A stretch of 64,000 nucleotides of DNA from Pseudonocardia acidicola (GTDB taxonomy: Bacteria; Actinomycetota; Actinomycetes; Mycobacteriales; Pseudonocardiaceae). Location of the stretch: NCBI RefSeq assembly GCF_012911935.1, contig NZ_JAAXLA010000019.1:36303-100302 (forward strand). The letters run 5' to 3'. A model generated the notes under the pieces. It ran no database searches and was not told the DNA's origin. It worked only from the letters and a program-made list of their open reading frames with translations. Position numbers and translations under genes: made by a program. This document shows, one piece after another, positions 1 to 8,249 of this stretch; the first letter of the stretch is position 1, and each line of letters starts with the position of its first letter.

Positions 1-861
1 CGCGAGCTGCTGCGGCGACGCGACCGTGCGCTGCCGCGGCAGCACCGGAGGCTCCGGGGTGCGCGCGGCGAAGCGCTGTGCGAGGCGGTCGGCCAGGCTC
101 GGCGCCGGGGCGGCGCCGCCGGCGGTGGCGGGGCCCGGCCGCCGGACCGGTTGCGGCCGGGCCAGCGACGTGCGGACCACCTCACGCGAGGGCGGCCCCA
201 CCATCGCGGTCACCACGATGCCGAGGAAGGCTCCGGTGGCGAACCCGACCCAGAGGTGCTCGGTCGACCCGGCGGGCGTGCGCGCGGTGAACACGGTGAG
301 GGCCAGCACCGGCAGCCAGAAGAACTTCGACGGCCAGCGTGGGCCGCGGCGCAGAGCGAGCCGTGCCTGCGCCGCGACGAACAGCGCGGCCAGCAGCGGG
401 ACCAGGGCCAGCAGCATCACGGCGATGCCGAACCGGACCGGGTCGGCAGGGTTGAACGCGTCCCCCACGCTGCCTGCACCCAGGTAGCTGCTCTGCGGCC
501 CGGTCAGGCACACCGCGCTGTCCATGCTGCGGATCGCCCTGCTGGTCAGCCCCGGCACCGCGCCGCCGGCCGCGGCCGTGGCGAACACCTGGCCGGTGGC
601 GGTGAAGAACAGCAGCGGCAGGATGCCGGCGGTGAGCACGCCGGTCGCCGTCAGCACGAGGGACTCGCCCACGCCGTAGTGCGAACCGATCCGGCGGCGC
701 CACAGCGCCACCCCGACCGCGCCCACGGTGGGCAACAGGCCGACCCCGACACCGACCGCCGACGTGGCCCAGGCCCAGCCGCCCGGGCACACGTCCGGGG
801 CCACGATCGGACGCAGTCCGTTCAGCAACCCGGCCAGCAGCGCGGCCAGCGCGTCCACCAC
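1..861 (-). CDS. Multi-pass membrane protein, C-terminus cut by window edge
   Basis: An open minus-strand frame runs without a stop from a GTG start to the left edge, about 287 codons. The N-terminal 200 residues hold about five hydrophobic stretches, roughly residues 22-47, 62-82, 128-148, 163-176 and 183-203, separated by short Arg-rich loops, so this is an integral membrane protein. After about residue 205 it becomes Pro/Arg/Ala-rich and probably cytoplasmic. Two in-frame GTG codons sit side by side (861 and 858) behind a GGGGAGG Shine-Dalgarno sequence; the second has the better spacing. No family is recognised. The neighbouring aldo/keto reductase is divergent. Confidence 0.6.
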   Translation of the reverse strand, partial: MVDALAALLAGLLNGLRPIVAPDVCPGGWAWATSAVGVGVGLLPTVGAVGVALWRRRIGSHYGVGESLVLTATGVLTAGILPLLFFTATGQVFATAAAGGAVPGLTSRAIRSMDSAVCLTGPQSSYLGAGSVGDAFNPADPVRFGIAVMLLALVPLLAALFVAAQARLALRRGPRWPSKFFWLPVLALTVFTARTPAGSTEHLWVGFATGAFLGIVVTAMVGPPSREVVRTSLARPQPVRRPGPATAGGAAPAPSLADRLAQRFAARTPEPPVLPRQRTVASPQQLA

Positions 862-1006
862 GTACCTCCCCCGTCCGTTCCGACCACTATGGCATCACGA
901 TCGGGTGCCGGGGGCGGCGGACGACTACGGTCCGGTCTCGACGCCGGTCGGGCCGGTCACGGGCGCACCCGATGAGGCGCAGGCCATCCGGACTAGCGTC
1001 GGGCAC

Positions 1007-1975
1007 GTGCAGACACGTGAACTCTTCAGCGGTGGACCGACGGTCGGGGCGATCGGTCTGGGTTGCATGGGCATGTCCTGGGCCTACTCCCCCGCCGAAC
1101 GTGACGACGACCGATCCGTCGCGGTCATCCGCCGGGCGGTGGACCTGGGCGTCACCCTGATCGACACCGCCGACGTCTACGGCCCCTTCCACAACGAGGA
1201 GCTCGTCGGGCGTGCCCTCGCCGGGCTCGCCCCCGCTGACCGAGAGCGGGTCACCCTGGCGACGAAGGCCGGTCTGGTCGCCCGCGACCGCACCCCCGGC
1301 AAGGTCCCGTCCCGCGACGGGCGGCCCGAGCACATCAAGGCCGCCTGTCAGGACTCGCTGCGCCGCCTCGGCGTCGACGTCATCGATCTCTACCAGCTGC
1401 ACCGCGTGGACCCCGAGGTGCCGCTGGCCGACACCTGGGGCGCGATGGCCGAGCTGGTGGAGGCCGGATACGTGCGCGCGATCGGGATGTCGGAGGTCGA
1501 CGTCACCGAGCTGAACGGCGCCGCCGCGATCCACCCGGTGGCGACCGTGCAGTCGGAGCTGTCGTTGTGGACCCGCGGACCGCTGACCGACGTGCTGCCG
1601 TGGTGCGCCCGGCACGGCGCCGGGTTCATCCCGTTCTCCCCGCTGGGGCGGGGGTTCCTGACCGGAACGCTCAAGGCCGGCTCCTTCGAGGGCAAGGACT
1701 TCCGCGCGCACAATCCGCGCTTCGGCGTCGACGCGATGGCGGCGAACCAGCAGATCCTCGACACCGTCGTCGCGGTCGCCGGCCGGCATGGCGCGACGCC
1801 CGCCCAGGTCGCGCTGGCCTGGGTGCTGGCCCAGGGCGACCGGGTGGTCCCGATCCCGGGGACGAAGCGCCCGGAGCGGCTCGACGAGAACGCCGGCGCG
1901 GCCGGCCTCGTGCTGCCGGCCGCGGATCTGGCGACCCTGGACGCCCTTCCGGAGCCGGTCGGCAGCCGCTACTGA
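1007..1975 (+). CDS. Aldo/keto reductase
   Basis: An NADPH-dependent oxidoreductase of the aldo/keto reductase superfamily with a TIM-barrel fold, 322 residues. The catalytic tetrad is visible: Asp53 and Tyr58 in LIDTADVYG, Lys87 in LATKAG and His132 in YQLHRVD. The C-terminal VVPIPGTKRPERLDENAGA segment is the usual cofactor-binding end. The substrate cannot be told from sequence. The open frame extends upstream, but homology begins at the GTG at 1007 (MQTRELFSGG); no good ribosome-binding site precedes it. Two hairpins follow the stop codon. Confidence 0.9.
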   Translation: MQTRELFSGGPTVGAIGLGCMGMSWAYSPAERDDDRSVAVIRRAVDLGVTLIDTADVYGPFHNEELVGRALAGLAPADRERVTLATKAGLVARDRTPGKVPSRDGRPEHIKAACQDSLRRLGVDVIDLYQLHRVDPEVPLADTWGAMAELVEAGYVRAIGMSEVDVTELNGAAAIHPVATVQSELSLWTRGPLTDVLPWCARHGAGFIPFSPLGRGFLTGTLKAGSFEGKDFRAHNPRFGVDAMAANQQILDTVVAVAGRHGATPAQVALAWVLAQGDRVVPIPGTKRPERLDENAGAAGLVLPAADLATLDALPEPVGSRY

Positions 1976-1980
1976 GATCA

Positions 1981-2019
1981 CGCTTCTCAGGCCGGGGCAG
2001 CGCCGTGGCCTGAGAAGCG
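1981..2019 (+). terminator. Hairpin terminator after aldo/keto reductase
   Basis: A 13-bp perfect inverted repeat (CGCTTCTCAGGCC, 1981-1993, with its complement at 2007-2019) with a 13-nt loop starts five bases after the reductase stop codon. There is no U-tract, as is common in actinobacteria. Confidence 0.65.
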
Positions 2020-2047
2020 CAGCGGCCACCGCTGCTGTGCGGTGAAC

Positions 2048-2087
2048 GGTCGCGACCCGCCGTCGGCGCCGCGCGCGGGTCGCGACC
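2048..2087. terminator. Second hairpin between convergent genes
   Basis: A 13-bp inverted repeat (GGTCGCGACCCGC at 2048-2060, complement at 2075-2087) with a 14-nt loop lies between the convergent aldo/keto reductase and FMN dehydrogenase genes. It also insulates the promoter-like element at 2132 from upstream transcription. Confidence 0.5.
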
Positions 2088-2131
2088 TGGGCGCCCGCTT
2101 CTGTGGTCGAGGAGGTCGTCCCGGCTTCTTT

Positions 2132-2180
2132 GTCAACGTATGGTTGACGATATGGAGCGTCAATCTATCATTGACTAATG
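2132..2180 (+). promoter_or_regulatory. Double-dyad promoter element, copy A (orphan)
   Basis: Two 17-bp dyads, GTCAACGTATGGTTGAC (2132-2148) and GTCAATCTATCATTGAC (2159-2175), are followed two bases later by an ATG at 2178. A TTGACG -35 (2144-2149), 16-nt spacer and TATCAT -10 (2166-2171) lie inside the dyads, so the ATG would fall at the transcription start (leaderless). Nearly the same element precedes genes at 60709 and 61512. Here the ATG opens only a 64-codon frame antisense to the FMN dehydrogenase 3' end, with no coding character, so this copy seems to have lost its gene or to serve as a decoy. Confidence 0.7.
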
Positions 2181-2224
2181 AGGGGCGGACCACTGCGCCA
2201 CCGGGTGGCGCGCCCGGCCGGGGG

Positions 2225-3406
2225 CTACGCCGGCGTGCTGACCGCGTCCTTGGTCGCCCGCAGCGCGGGCAGATCCGCGTACCCGGACAGCCCCAGGGTG
2301 AGGTCGAGCTCGGCCAGGACACTGCGCAGCACGTGCCGGACGCCGTCCTGGCCACCCAGCGCCAGCCCGTAGGCGTAAGGCCGGCCCAGCAGCACCGCGT
2401 CGGCGCCGAGGGCCAGCGCGACGGCGGCGTCGGCGCCGGTGCGGATCCCGGAATCGAACAGCACACTCGCGCGGCCGTCCACGGCGTGCACGATGCCGGG
2501 CAGCGTCTCCAGCGCGCCGACCGCACGGTCGACCTGCCGGCCACCGTGGTTGGACACGATGATGCCGTCCATGCCCGCGTCGAGGGCGTGCAGGGCGTCG
2601 TCGACGTGCTGCACGCCCTTGAGCAGGATCGGGCCGTCCCAGTGCTCGCGCAGCAGGTCGAGCCGGTCCCAGCGCAGCGCGGTCCCGGTGAACATCGGCA
2701 CCCAGCGGCCGACCGCGGCCATCAGGTCCTCCTCCGGCGGCGTGGCCAGCCCGGCCCGGAACGCGGGGTCGGAGAACGGGATCGCGCACCCCACCCCGCG
2801 CAGGAACGGCAGGTAGGCCCCGTCGAGGTCGTAGGGACGCCAGCCCAGCGTCCAGGTGTCGACGGTGACGACGAGTGCCGAGTAGCCCGCGGCGCGCGCC
2901 CGCTCCAGCAGGCTGACGGTGACGGCGTCCTCGGTGGGCCAGTACAGCTGGAACCAGCGCGGGCCCGCTCCCCCGGCATCGGCGACCTCCTCGATGGTGT
3001 GCGACGCAGCGTTGGACAGCACCATCGGCACGCCCAGCTCGGCGGCCGCGCGGGCCACCGCCAGCTCGCCGTCGGGGTGCAGGATCGACAGCACCCCGAC
3101 CGGGCCGAGCAGCAGCGGCGCGGGCATCGCGGTCCCCAGCACGGTGGTGGACCAGTCCCGGACGGTGGTCTCGCGCAGCATCCGCGGCACCAGCCGGTAG
3201 CGGTCGAAGGCATCCCGGTTCGCCCGCATGGTCGCCCCGGACCCGGCCCCGCCCGCGACGTAACCGAAGGGCCCGTCGGCGAGCACCTCGCGCGCGGCGG
3301 CCTCCAGCCGGGCCGGGTCGGTGGGCAACGACGGCCGCTCGTCGGCGAGACCGCGGAAGTAGATCTCGGCGGCGTAGGCGGACAACGGGACTCCGGGCGC
3401 GCTCAT
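2225..3406 (-). CDS. FMN-dependent alpha-hydroxy-acid dehydrogenase/oxidase
   Basis: A member of the L-lactate dehydrogenase/lactate 2-monooxygenase/glycolate oxidase family, about 393 residues, which oxidises 2-hydroxy acids to 2-oxo acids with FMN. Visible family motifs are the C-terminal active-site block IIVSNHGGRQVD with catalytic His and Arg, the preceding ILLKGVQ strand with the FMN-contacting Lys, and the phosphate-binding DSGIRTGADA and LGRPYAYGLA blocks. The N-terminal extension resembles lactate 2-monooxygenase more than simple dehydrogenases; the exact substrate is inferred only at family level. It lies 37 bp downstream of a co-directional marR gene, a likely operon. The ATG at 3406 is preferred; a TTG nine bases upstream is also in frame. 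Confidence 0.85.
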   Translation of the reverse strand: MSAPGVPLSAYAAEIYFRGLADERPSLPTDPARLEAAAREVLADGPFGYVAGGAGSGATMRANRDAFDRYRLVPRMLRETTVRDWSTTVLGTAMPAPLLLGPVGVLSILHPDGELAVARAAAELGVPMVLSNAASHTIEEVADAGGAGPRWFQLYWPTEDAVTVSLLERARAAGYSALVVTVDTWTLGWRPYDLDGAYLPFLRGVGCAIPFSDPAFRAGLATPPEEDLMAAVGRWVPMFTGTALRWDRLDLLREHWDGPILLKGVQHVDDALHALDAGMDGIIVSNHGGRQVDRAVGALETLPGIVHAVDGRASVLFDSGIRTGADAAVALALGADAVLLGRPYAYGLALGGQDGVRHVLRSVLAELDLTLGLSGYADLPALRATKDAVSTPA

Positions 3407-3443
3407 GGGGCGCAATCTAGAAGATCCGGCGGCCGCGGTCTGC

Positions 3444-3941
3444 TCATTCCGTGGCGCGGTAGCCGGCGAGGTCGGCGTTGAACCGGCTGAGCAGCACGGC
3501 GAGGGCGTCCCGGTCTTCCTCGGGCCACGCGGCGAGCACCTCGCGCAGCGGGGCCAGGCGGGCCTGGCGTACCGCCTCGACCCGGGCGGCCCCGGCCCGG
3601 GTCAGGCGGACCACGACCGAGCGCGGGTCGCGTTCGTCGGGCCGGGTCGCGACGAGCCCGGCGCGGCTCAGACGCGACACCTGGCGGCTCACCGTGGGCT
3701 TGCTGTGCCCGAGCCGGCGGGTGAGCACGGTGAGCCGCTGCGGCCCGTGCTCGTCGAGCAGCACCATGACGGGATAGGTGTATCGGTCCACTTCGGGGTG
3801 CTCGCCGTACCCGGCGGACCACAATGACTCCATGCTCCGTCGGATCAGGACGGTGACCTCGCGTTCGAGCACGGGCAGCGAGTCGGAGTGACCGGCTACG
3901 GTGACCGAGGTCACTCCGACAGGATCAGGACGATCGGGCAT
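3444..3941 (-). CDS. MarR-family transcriptional regulator
   Basis: A 165-residue winged-helix dimer of the MarR family. The recognition region LTRRLGHSKPTVSRQVSRLSRAGLV and the wing DERDPRSVVVRLT are typical. It is the first gene of a probable operon with the FMN dehydrogenase and is divergent from asparagine synthetase; the 91-bp space between them is full of inverted repeats, so autoregulation and control of asnB are both plausible. Ligand unknown. Confidence 0.88.
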   Translation of the reverse strand: MPDRPDPVGVTSVTVAGHSDSLPVLEREVTVLIRRSMESLWSAGYGEHPEVDRYTYPVMVLLDEHGPQRLTVLTRRLGHSKPTVSRQVSRLSRAGLVATRPDERDPRSVVVRLTRAGAARVEAVRQARLAPLREVLAAWPEEDRDALAVLLSRFNADLAGYRATE

Positions 3942-3959
3942 GAAACGATCCTACTCGGG

Positions 3960-4017
3960 TTGCGCGATGCAACGTTGCGGCGTGCAATGGTGTTACCGAG
4001 TGGTTACGTAATGTAAC
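3960..4017. promoter_or_regulatory. Cluster of inverted repeats in marR-asnB intergenic region
   Basis: Three overlapping dyads occur in the divergent promoter region: TTGCGCGATGCAA (3960-3972), the perfect palindrome GCAACGTTGC (3969-3978) and TTGCGGCGTGCAA (3976-3987 region). A separate dyad GTTACGTAATGTAAC (4003-4017) ends 15 bp before the asnB start. They are good candidates for operators of the adjacent MarR protein (TTGC-N5-GCAA half-sites); the GTTAC dyad may be a second site or overlap the asnB promoter. Confidence 0.55.
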
Positions 4018-4032
4018 GGGGGTGGCATCAGC

Positions 4033-5898
4033 ATGTGCGGTATCTGCGGCTGGGTGGACTACGAGCGTGACCTCGAACGGCCGGACGAGCGCCGCCAGTT
4101 GGCCGACATGACCGCGACGATGGCCTGCCGCGGCCCGGACCAGGAGGGCACCTGGGTCGACACGCACGCCGCGCTCGGGCACCGCAGGCTCGCCGTGATC
4201 GACGTCCCGGGCGGGCGGCAGCCGATGACCGTGCAGGAGGACGGCCGGACCACCGCCGCGCTCGTCTACAGCGGCGAGACCTACAACTTCCGGGAACTGC
4301 GCGAGCGGCTCGCCGCGGCCGGGCACCGGTTCGAGACCAGCAGCGACACCGAAGTCGTACTGCACGCTCACCTGGAGTGGGGCCGCCGCGACCCGCGCGA
4401 CGCCGTCCGCGAGCTCAACGGCATGTTCGCCTACGCGCTGTGGGAGCCGGCGGCGCAGGAACTCGTGCTGGTCCGCGACCGGCTCGGGATCAAGCCGCTG
4501 TACTACTACCCGACCGCCCACGGCGTGCTGTTCGGCTCCGAGCCCAAGGCCGTGCTCGCCAACGCGCTGGCCGAGCGGGTCGTCGACGCCGACGGGCTGC
4601 GCCGGATCCTCGGCTGGGTCGCCGACCCCGCCAACGCCGTGTTCCGCGGGCTGCGCGAGGTCCCGCCCGGCTACGTCGTGCGGGTCAACCGCGACGGCGT
4701 CCGCGAGGAGCGGTACTGGGCGCTCGAGGACACCGGGCACACCGACGACGTGCCCACCACGGTCCGCCACGTCCGGGAGCTGCTCGAGGACACCGCGCGC
4801 CGGCAGCTCATCGCCGACGTCCCGCTGTGCACGCTGCTCTCCGGCGGGCTCGACTCCTCGGCGCTCACCGCCCTGGCCGCCCGGCACACCCAGGGCGCCG
4901 TCCGGTCGTTCGCCGTCGACTTCACCGGCTACACCGAGAACTTCACCGCCGACGACGTCCGCGGCACCCCGGACGCGCCGTACGTGCAGGAGGTCGCGAG
5001 GTTCGTCGGCACCGACCACACCGACATCACGCTGTCCACCGAGCAGTTGATGGACGCGGGCGTCCGCGCCGCCACCCTGCACGCCCGTGACCTGCCCTCG
5101 GGCATCGGGGACATGGACACCTCGCTCTACCTGTTGTTCAAGGCGGTGCGCCAGCGGTCGACGGTGGCGCTGTCCGGGGAGTCGGCCGACGAGGTGTTCG
5201 GCGGCTACCGCGACTTCCACGACGCCGACACCGTGGCCGCAAACACCTTCCCCTGGCTCGCCGGGCGGATGATGAACCACGACGCGTCCGACCCCGGGCT
5301 GTTCGACCCCGCCCTGGCCAAGCAGCTCGACATGGTCGGCTACCTCGACGACAAGTACCGGACCGCGCTCGCGGAGGTGCCGCAGCTGACCGGGCCCGCC
5401 GCGGCCGACCCGCACGAGCGGCGGATGCGCGAGATCTGCTTCCTCTACCTCACCCGGTTCCTGCCGAACCTGCTCGACCGCAAGGACCGGATGAGCATGG
5501 CCGTCGGTCTCGAGGTCCGGGTGCCGTTCTGCGACCACCGGCTCGTCGAGTACGTGTTCGGGACACCGTGGGCGCACAAGACCTTCGACGGCCGGGAGAA
5601 GAGCCTGCTGCGGGCGGCGACGGCCGACCTGCTGCCGGAGTCGGTGGTGAAGCGGGTCAAGAGCCCGTATCCGTCGACCCAGGACGCCGGCTACGAGCAG
5701 GTGCTGCGCTCACGGGTGTCGGCCGTGCTGGCCCGCGACGACGCACCGGTCGCGCCGCTGGTCAACGCCGAGGCGGTGCGTGAGCGGCTGGCCTCACCGG
5801 CCGAGGCGCACTCGTCGATGGGGTCCCGGATGCAGCTCGAGCAGGTCTTGTCCCTCGACGCCTGGCTCACCGACTATGAGGTGACGCTCGACCTCTGA
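4033..5898 (+). CDS. asnB: Asparagine synthetase (glutamine-hydrolysing)
   Basis: Makes asparagine from aspartate, glutamine and ATP. The N-terminal Ntn glutaminase domain begins with the nucleophile Cys2 (MCGICGW), with the oxyanion and Gln-binding motifs CRGPDQEG and YNFRELR. The synthetase domain has the ATP pyrophosphatase P-loop LLSGGLDSS near residues 268-276 and SGESADEVFGGY. At 621 residues it is the long actinobacterial AsnB type. Paralogues in this group can amidate peptidoglycan or peptides rather than free aspartate, so the substrate is not certain. Transcribed divergently from marR; a hairpin follows. Confidence 0.92.
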   Translation: MCGICGWVDYERDLERPDERRQLADMTATMACRGPDQEGTWVDTHAALGHRRLAVIDVPGGRQPMTVQEDGRTTAALVYSGETYNFRELRERLAAAGHRFETSSDTEVVLHAHLEWGRRDPRDAVRELNGMFAYALWEPAAQELVLVRDRLGIKPLYYYPTAHGVLFGSEPKAVLANALAERVVDADGLRRILGWVADPANAVFRGLREVPPGYVVRVNRDGVREERYWALEDTGHTDDVPTTVRHVRELLEDTARRQLIADVPLCTLLSGGLDSSALTALAARHTQGAVRSFAVDFTGYTENFTADDVRGTPDAPYVQEVARFVGTDHTDITLSTEQLMDAGVRAATLHARDLPSGIGDMDTSLYLLFKAVRQRSTVALSGESADEVFGGYRDFHDADTVAANTFPWLAGRMMNHDASDPGLFDPALAKQLDMVGYLDDKYRTALAEVPQLTGPAAADPHERRMREICFLYLTRFLPNLLDRKDRMSMAVGLEVRVPFCDHRLVEYVFGTPWAHKTFDGREKSLLRAATADLLPESVVKRVKSPYPSTQDAGYEQVLRSRVSAVLARDDAPVAPLVNAEAVRERLASPAEAHSSMGSRMQLEQVLSLDAWLTDYEVTLDL

Positions 5899-5922
5899 GC
5901 CGTCGCTGCCCCGCCGCACCCC

Positions 5923-5970
5923 GCAGCCTCGTCGCCGTTCTCCGGCCCTCGCCGGCAGCGACGAGGCTGC
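5923..5970 (+). terminator. Terminator hairpin after asnB
   Basis: A 13-bp perfect inverted repeat, GCAGCCTCGTCGC (5923-5935) and its complement (5958-5970), with a 22-nt loop lies 24 bp past the asnB stop. The remaining stretch to the small ORF at 6140 shows no coding signal. Confidence 0.6.
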
Positions 5971-6139
5971 CGGTTCCTGCCCGCCCGGGGCCAACGCCGT
6001 CGGCTGGCCGACCGCGACACCCGTCGCGGGCTCATCGCGCGGAGAGGTCGACACCGCAGTTCTCGCCGACCGGTGACTTCGCAGTCCTGCGGCGGTCTCT
6101 ACCGGCAGCGCGCGGCGCGCGGCGAGGAGGGAACCGGCG

Positions 6140-6235
6140 ATGACGCAGAAGACCGGCGACGGGGCCAGCAGCAGCCACCCGGACGGCACCGGGTTCCGCC
6201 CCGGCCATGGCTCGCCCGCACCGGTCGGCGGATGA
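6140..6235 (+). CDS. Small ORF (31 aa) translationally coupled to the next gene
   Basis: An ATG at 6140 is preceded by a strong GAGGAGGG Shine-Dalgarno at good spacing. The 31-codon frame is almost entirely G/C at third positions and ends at a TGA (6233-6235) overlapping the ATG of the DinB-fold gene in an ATGA arrangement. The downstream gene has no Shine-Dalgarno of its own, so its translation likely depends on this ORF. The peptide is hydrophilic, rich in Gly, Ser and Pro (starts MTQKTGDGASS). No family is recognised; it could be a real small protein or only a coupling leader. Confidence 0.5.
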   Translation: MTQKTGDGASSSHPDGTGFRPGHGSPAPVGG

Positions 6236-6849
6236 GCGCGAGCGCGCCGACACCGCCCGGGGTCGCGCTGCTCGAACGCGCGATCGGCTACACCCTGGGG
6301 AGCCTGCACGTGGTGACCCCGCTGGCGCTGACCCGCCCGACGCCCTGCGACGCGTGGGACCTGCGCGCGCTGCTGGTGCACATGGACGACTCCCTCGCCG
6401 CACTGCACGAGGCGATCGGGTGCGGCCGGGTCGACCTGGTGGCCGCACCGCACGCGGAGCCGGCCGCGGACCCCGTCGCGTCCCTGCGCGCGCGGGCGTG
6501 CCACCTGCTCGGCGTCTGCACCGGTGCCCCGCCCCGCGATCGCATCGCCGTCGGGGACCTCCACATGCCGGCCGGACTGATGTTCGCCGCCGGGGCCGTG
6601 GAGATCGCCGTCCACGGCTGGGACGTCGCCCGGGCATGCGGGCACCCGCGCCCGATCCCGCCGGCGCTGGCCGCGGAGTTGCTCGCGCTCACCCCGCTGC
6701 TGATCACCGACGCCGACCGGCCGGTGCGGTTCGCCGCCGCCAGGACGCCCTCCCCGTCCGCCGGCGCGGAGGACCGGCTGCTCGCCTTCCTGGGCCGCGG
6801 CCGCGCCACCGGGGAATCCGGCGGAACCCGGCAGGGTTGCGCAGGATGA
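6232..6849 (+). CDS. TIGR03086/DinB-fold, mycothiol-dependent maleylpyruvate isomerase-like protein
   Basis: About 205 residues. The N-terminal half has the four-helix DinB/MDMPI pattern with TPCDAWDLRALLVHMDD, where the His is a predicted metal ligand, and EIAVHGWDVARACG with the second conserved His-x-Trp-Asp. This matches the TIGR03086 family common in mycothiol-producing actinobacteria, some members of which use mycothiol as cofactor or carry it to a substrate. The start at 6232 overlaps the stop of the 31-aa ORF. The DUF427 gene follows after 28 bp, probably in the same transcript. Confidence 0.8.
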   Translation: MSASAPTPPGVALLERAIGYTLGSLHVVTPLALTRPTPCDAWDLRALLVHMDDSLAALHEAIGCGRVDLVAAPHAEPAADPVASLRARACHLLGVCTGAPPRDRIAVGDLHMPAGLMFAAGAVEIAVHGWDVARACGHPRPIPPALAAELLALTPLLITDADRPVRFAAARTPSPSAGAEDRLLAFLGRGRATGESGGTRQGCAG

Positions 6850-6877
6850 GGACATTCGCGAGCGAGAGGAACGATCG

Positions 6878-7675
6878 ATGGGCCTGACCCGCACCGACGG
6901 ACCGCTGTCCCCGCACGCGCCGACGACGGTCAACTACGCCATCGACGGCCCGGCGCACAAGCTGTTGTTCCATCCGTTCCCACGCCGGGTGCGCGCCGAG
7001 TTCGCCGGGCGCACCGTGCTCGACACCCGCGCCGGCATGCTGCTGCACGAGACCGCGCTGCTGCCGATGCTCTACGTGCCACTGGCCGACTTCGACGCCT
7101 CGCTGCTGGAGGCGACCGAGCACACCACGCACTGCCCGTTCAAGGGGGACGCGCGCTACCACTCGGTGCGGGTGGGCGACCGGGTCGCGGAGAACGCCGT
7201 CTGGTCCTACCCGACGCCGAAGGCCGACGCGTCCTGGCTGGCCGGGTACGCGTCGATGTACTGGCGCGCGGCCGACGCCTGGTACGACGAGGACGAGCAG
7301 GTCTTCGGGCACCTCACCGACCCCTACACGCGCATCGACGTACGCCCGACCAGCCGCACCGTCCGGGTGCGCTCCGGAGACACCGTGATCGCCGAGTCGA
7401 CCTCACCGGTGGTGCTGTCCGAGACCGGGCTGCCGAACCGCTGGTACCTGAGCCCCGACGACGTCCGGGTGCCGTTGCAGCCCACCGACACCCGCACGCA
7501 CTGCCCCTACAAGGGCGAGGCGAGCTACTTCTCGGCCACGCTGCCCGACGGCCGGGTGCTCACCGACGTGGCGTGGAGTTACCCGAAGCCGCTGCCGGAG
7601 TCCTCCCGGATCGCGGGCCTGCTGAGCTTCGCCCACGACGGGGTCGAGGTGCTGGTGGACGGCCGGCCCGCCTAG
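6878..7675 (+). CDS. Tandem DUF427 domain protein
   Basis: A 265-residue protein with two DUF427 repeats: the first holds THCPFKGDARYHSV and NAVWSYPTPK, the second THCPYKGEASYFSA and VAWSYPKPLPES. DUF427 is a small beta-rich fold of unknown biochemical function, often encoded near redox or small-molecule enzymes. A GAGAGGAACG ribosome-binding site precedes the ATG. Its stop overlaps the convergent marR stop by four bases. Confidence 0.85.
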   Translation: MGLTRTDGPLSPHAPTTVNYAIDGPAHKLLFHPFPRRVRAEFAGRTVLDTRAGMLLHETALLPMLYVPLADFDASLLEATEHTTHCPFKGDARYHSVRVGDRVAENAVWSYPTPKADASWLAGYASMYWRAADAWYDEDEQVFGHLTDPYTRIDVRPTSRTVRVRSGDTVIAESTSPVVLSETGLPNRWYLSPDDVRVPLQPTDTRTHCPYKGEASYFSATLPDGRVLTDVAWSYPKPLPESSRIAGLLSFAHDGVEVLVDGRPA

Positions 7676-8172
7676 TCCTCCTCGTCGACGAGCAGCGCCT
7701 CCAGGGCCGGCAGCGCCTCGCGCAGGGCGGCGCGCTGCCGCTCGTCGAGCCGGGCCAGCCGGCGGGCCACCAGCGCGGTGCGGTGGCTGCGCACCTCGGC
7801 GAGCACGGCGGCACCCTTGTTCGAGAGCGTGATCCGGACACCGCGCGCGTCCTGCGGGTCGACGGTCCGCACGACGAGCCCCTGCTCGTCGAGCGCCGCG
7901 AGCACCCGGCTCATCGTCGGGGCGGTGACGGCCTCCCGGCGGGCCAGCTCGGAGAGCCGCAGCGGACCGTGCTGCTCGACCGTGACCAGCGCGGACAGCT
8001 GCAGCGGCGGCACCGACTCGCGGCCGTCGATACGGATCCGGCGGTGCAACCGCCCGACGGCCAGCCGCAGCCGCGCGGCGAGCTCGGTCTGCGCCTCGTC
8101 GGGCTCCGGACGGCCGTCGCCGACTCCGGCGGGGTCGGGGCGCTGGGCGGTGTCGGCGGCGGTGCTCATCAC
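7672..8172 (-). CDS. MarR-family transcriptional regulator
   Basis: A 166-residue winged-helix regulator. The HTH is in LSELARREAVTAPTMSRVLAALDEQGLV and the wing in VDPQDARGVRITLSNKG. It is convergent with the DUF427 gene and just downstream of coaA on the same strand but with a 77-bp gap, so it probably has its own promoter. Target and ligand unknown. Confidence 0.87.
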   Translation of the reverse strand: MMSTAADTAQRPDPAGVGDGRPEPDEAQTELAARLRLAVGRLHRRIRIDGRESVPPLQLSALVTVEQHGPLRLSELARREAVTAPTMSRVLAALDEQGLVVRTVDPQDARGVRITLSNKGAAVLAEVRSHRTALVARRLARLDERQRAALREALPALEALLVDEED

Positions 8173-8249
8173 CCCATGGTGCCAGCCCGGTCGACCAGGA
8201 CCACAGCGACCCGGCGGGTCACAGACACATCAGGGGAGGTCACGGGCGG

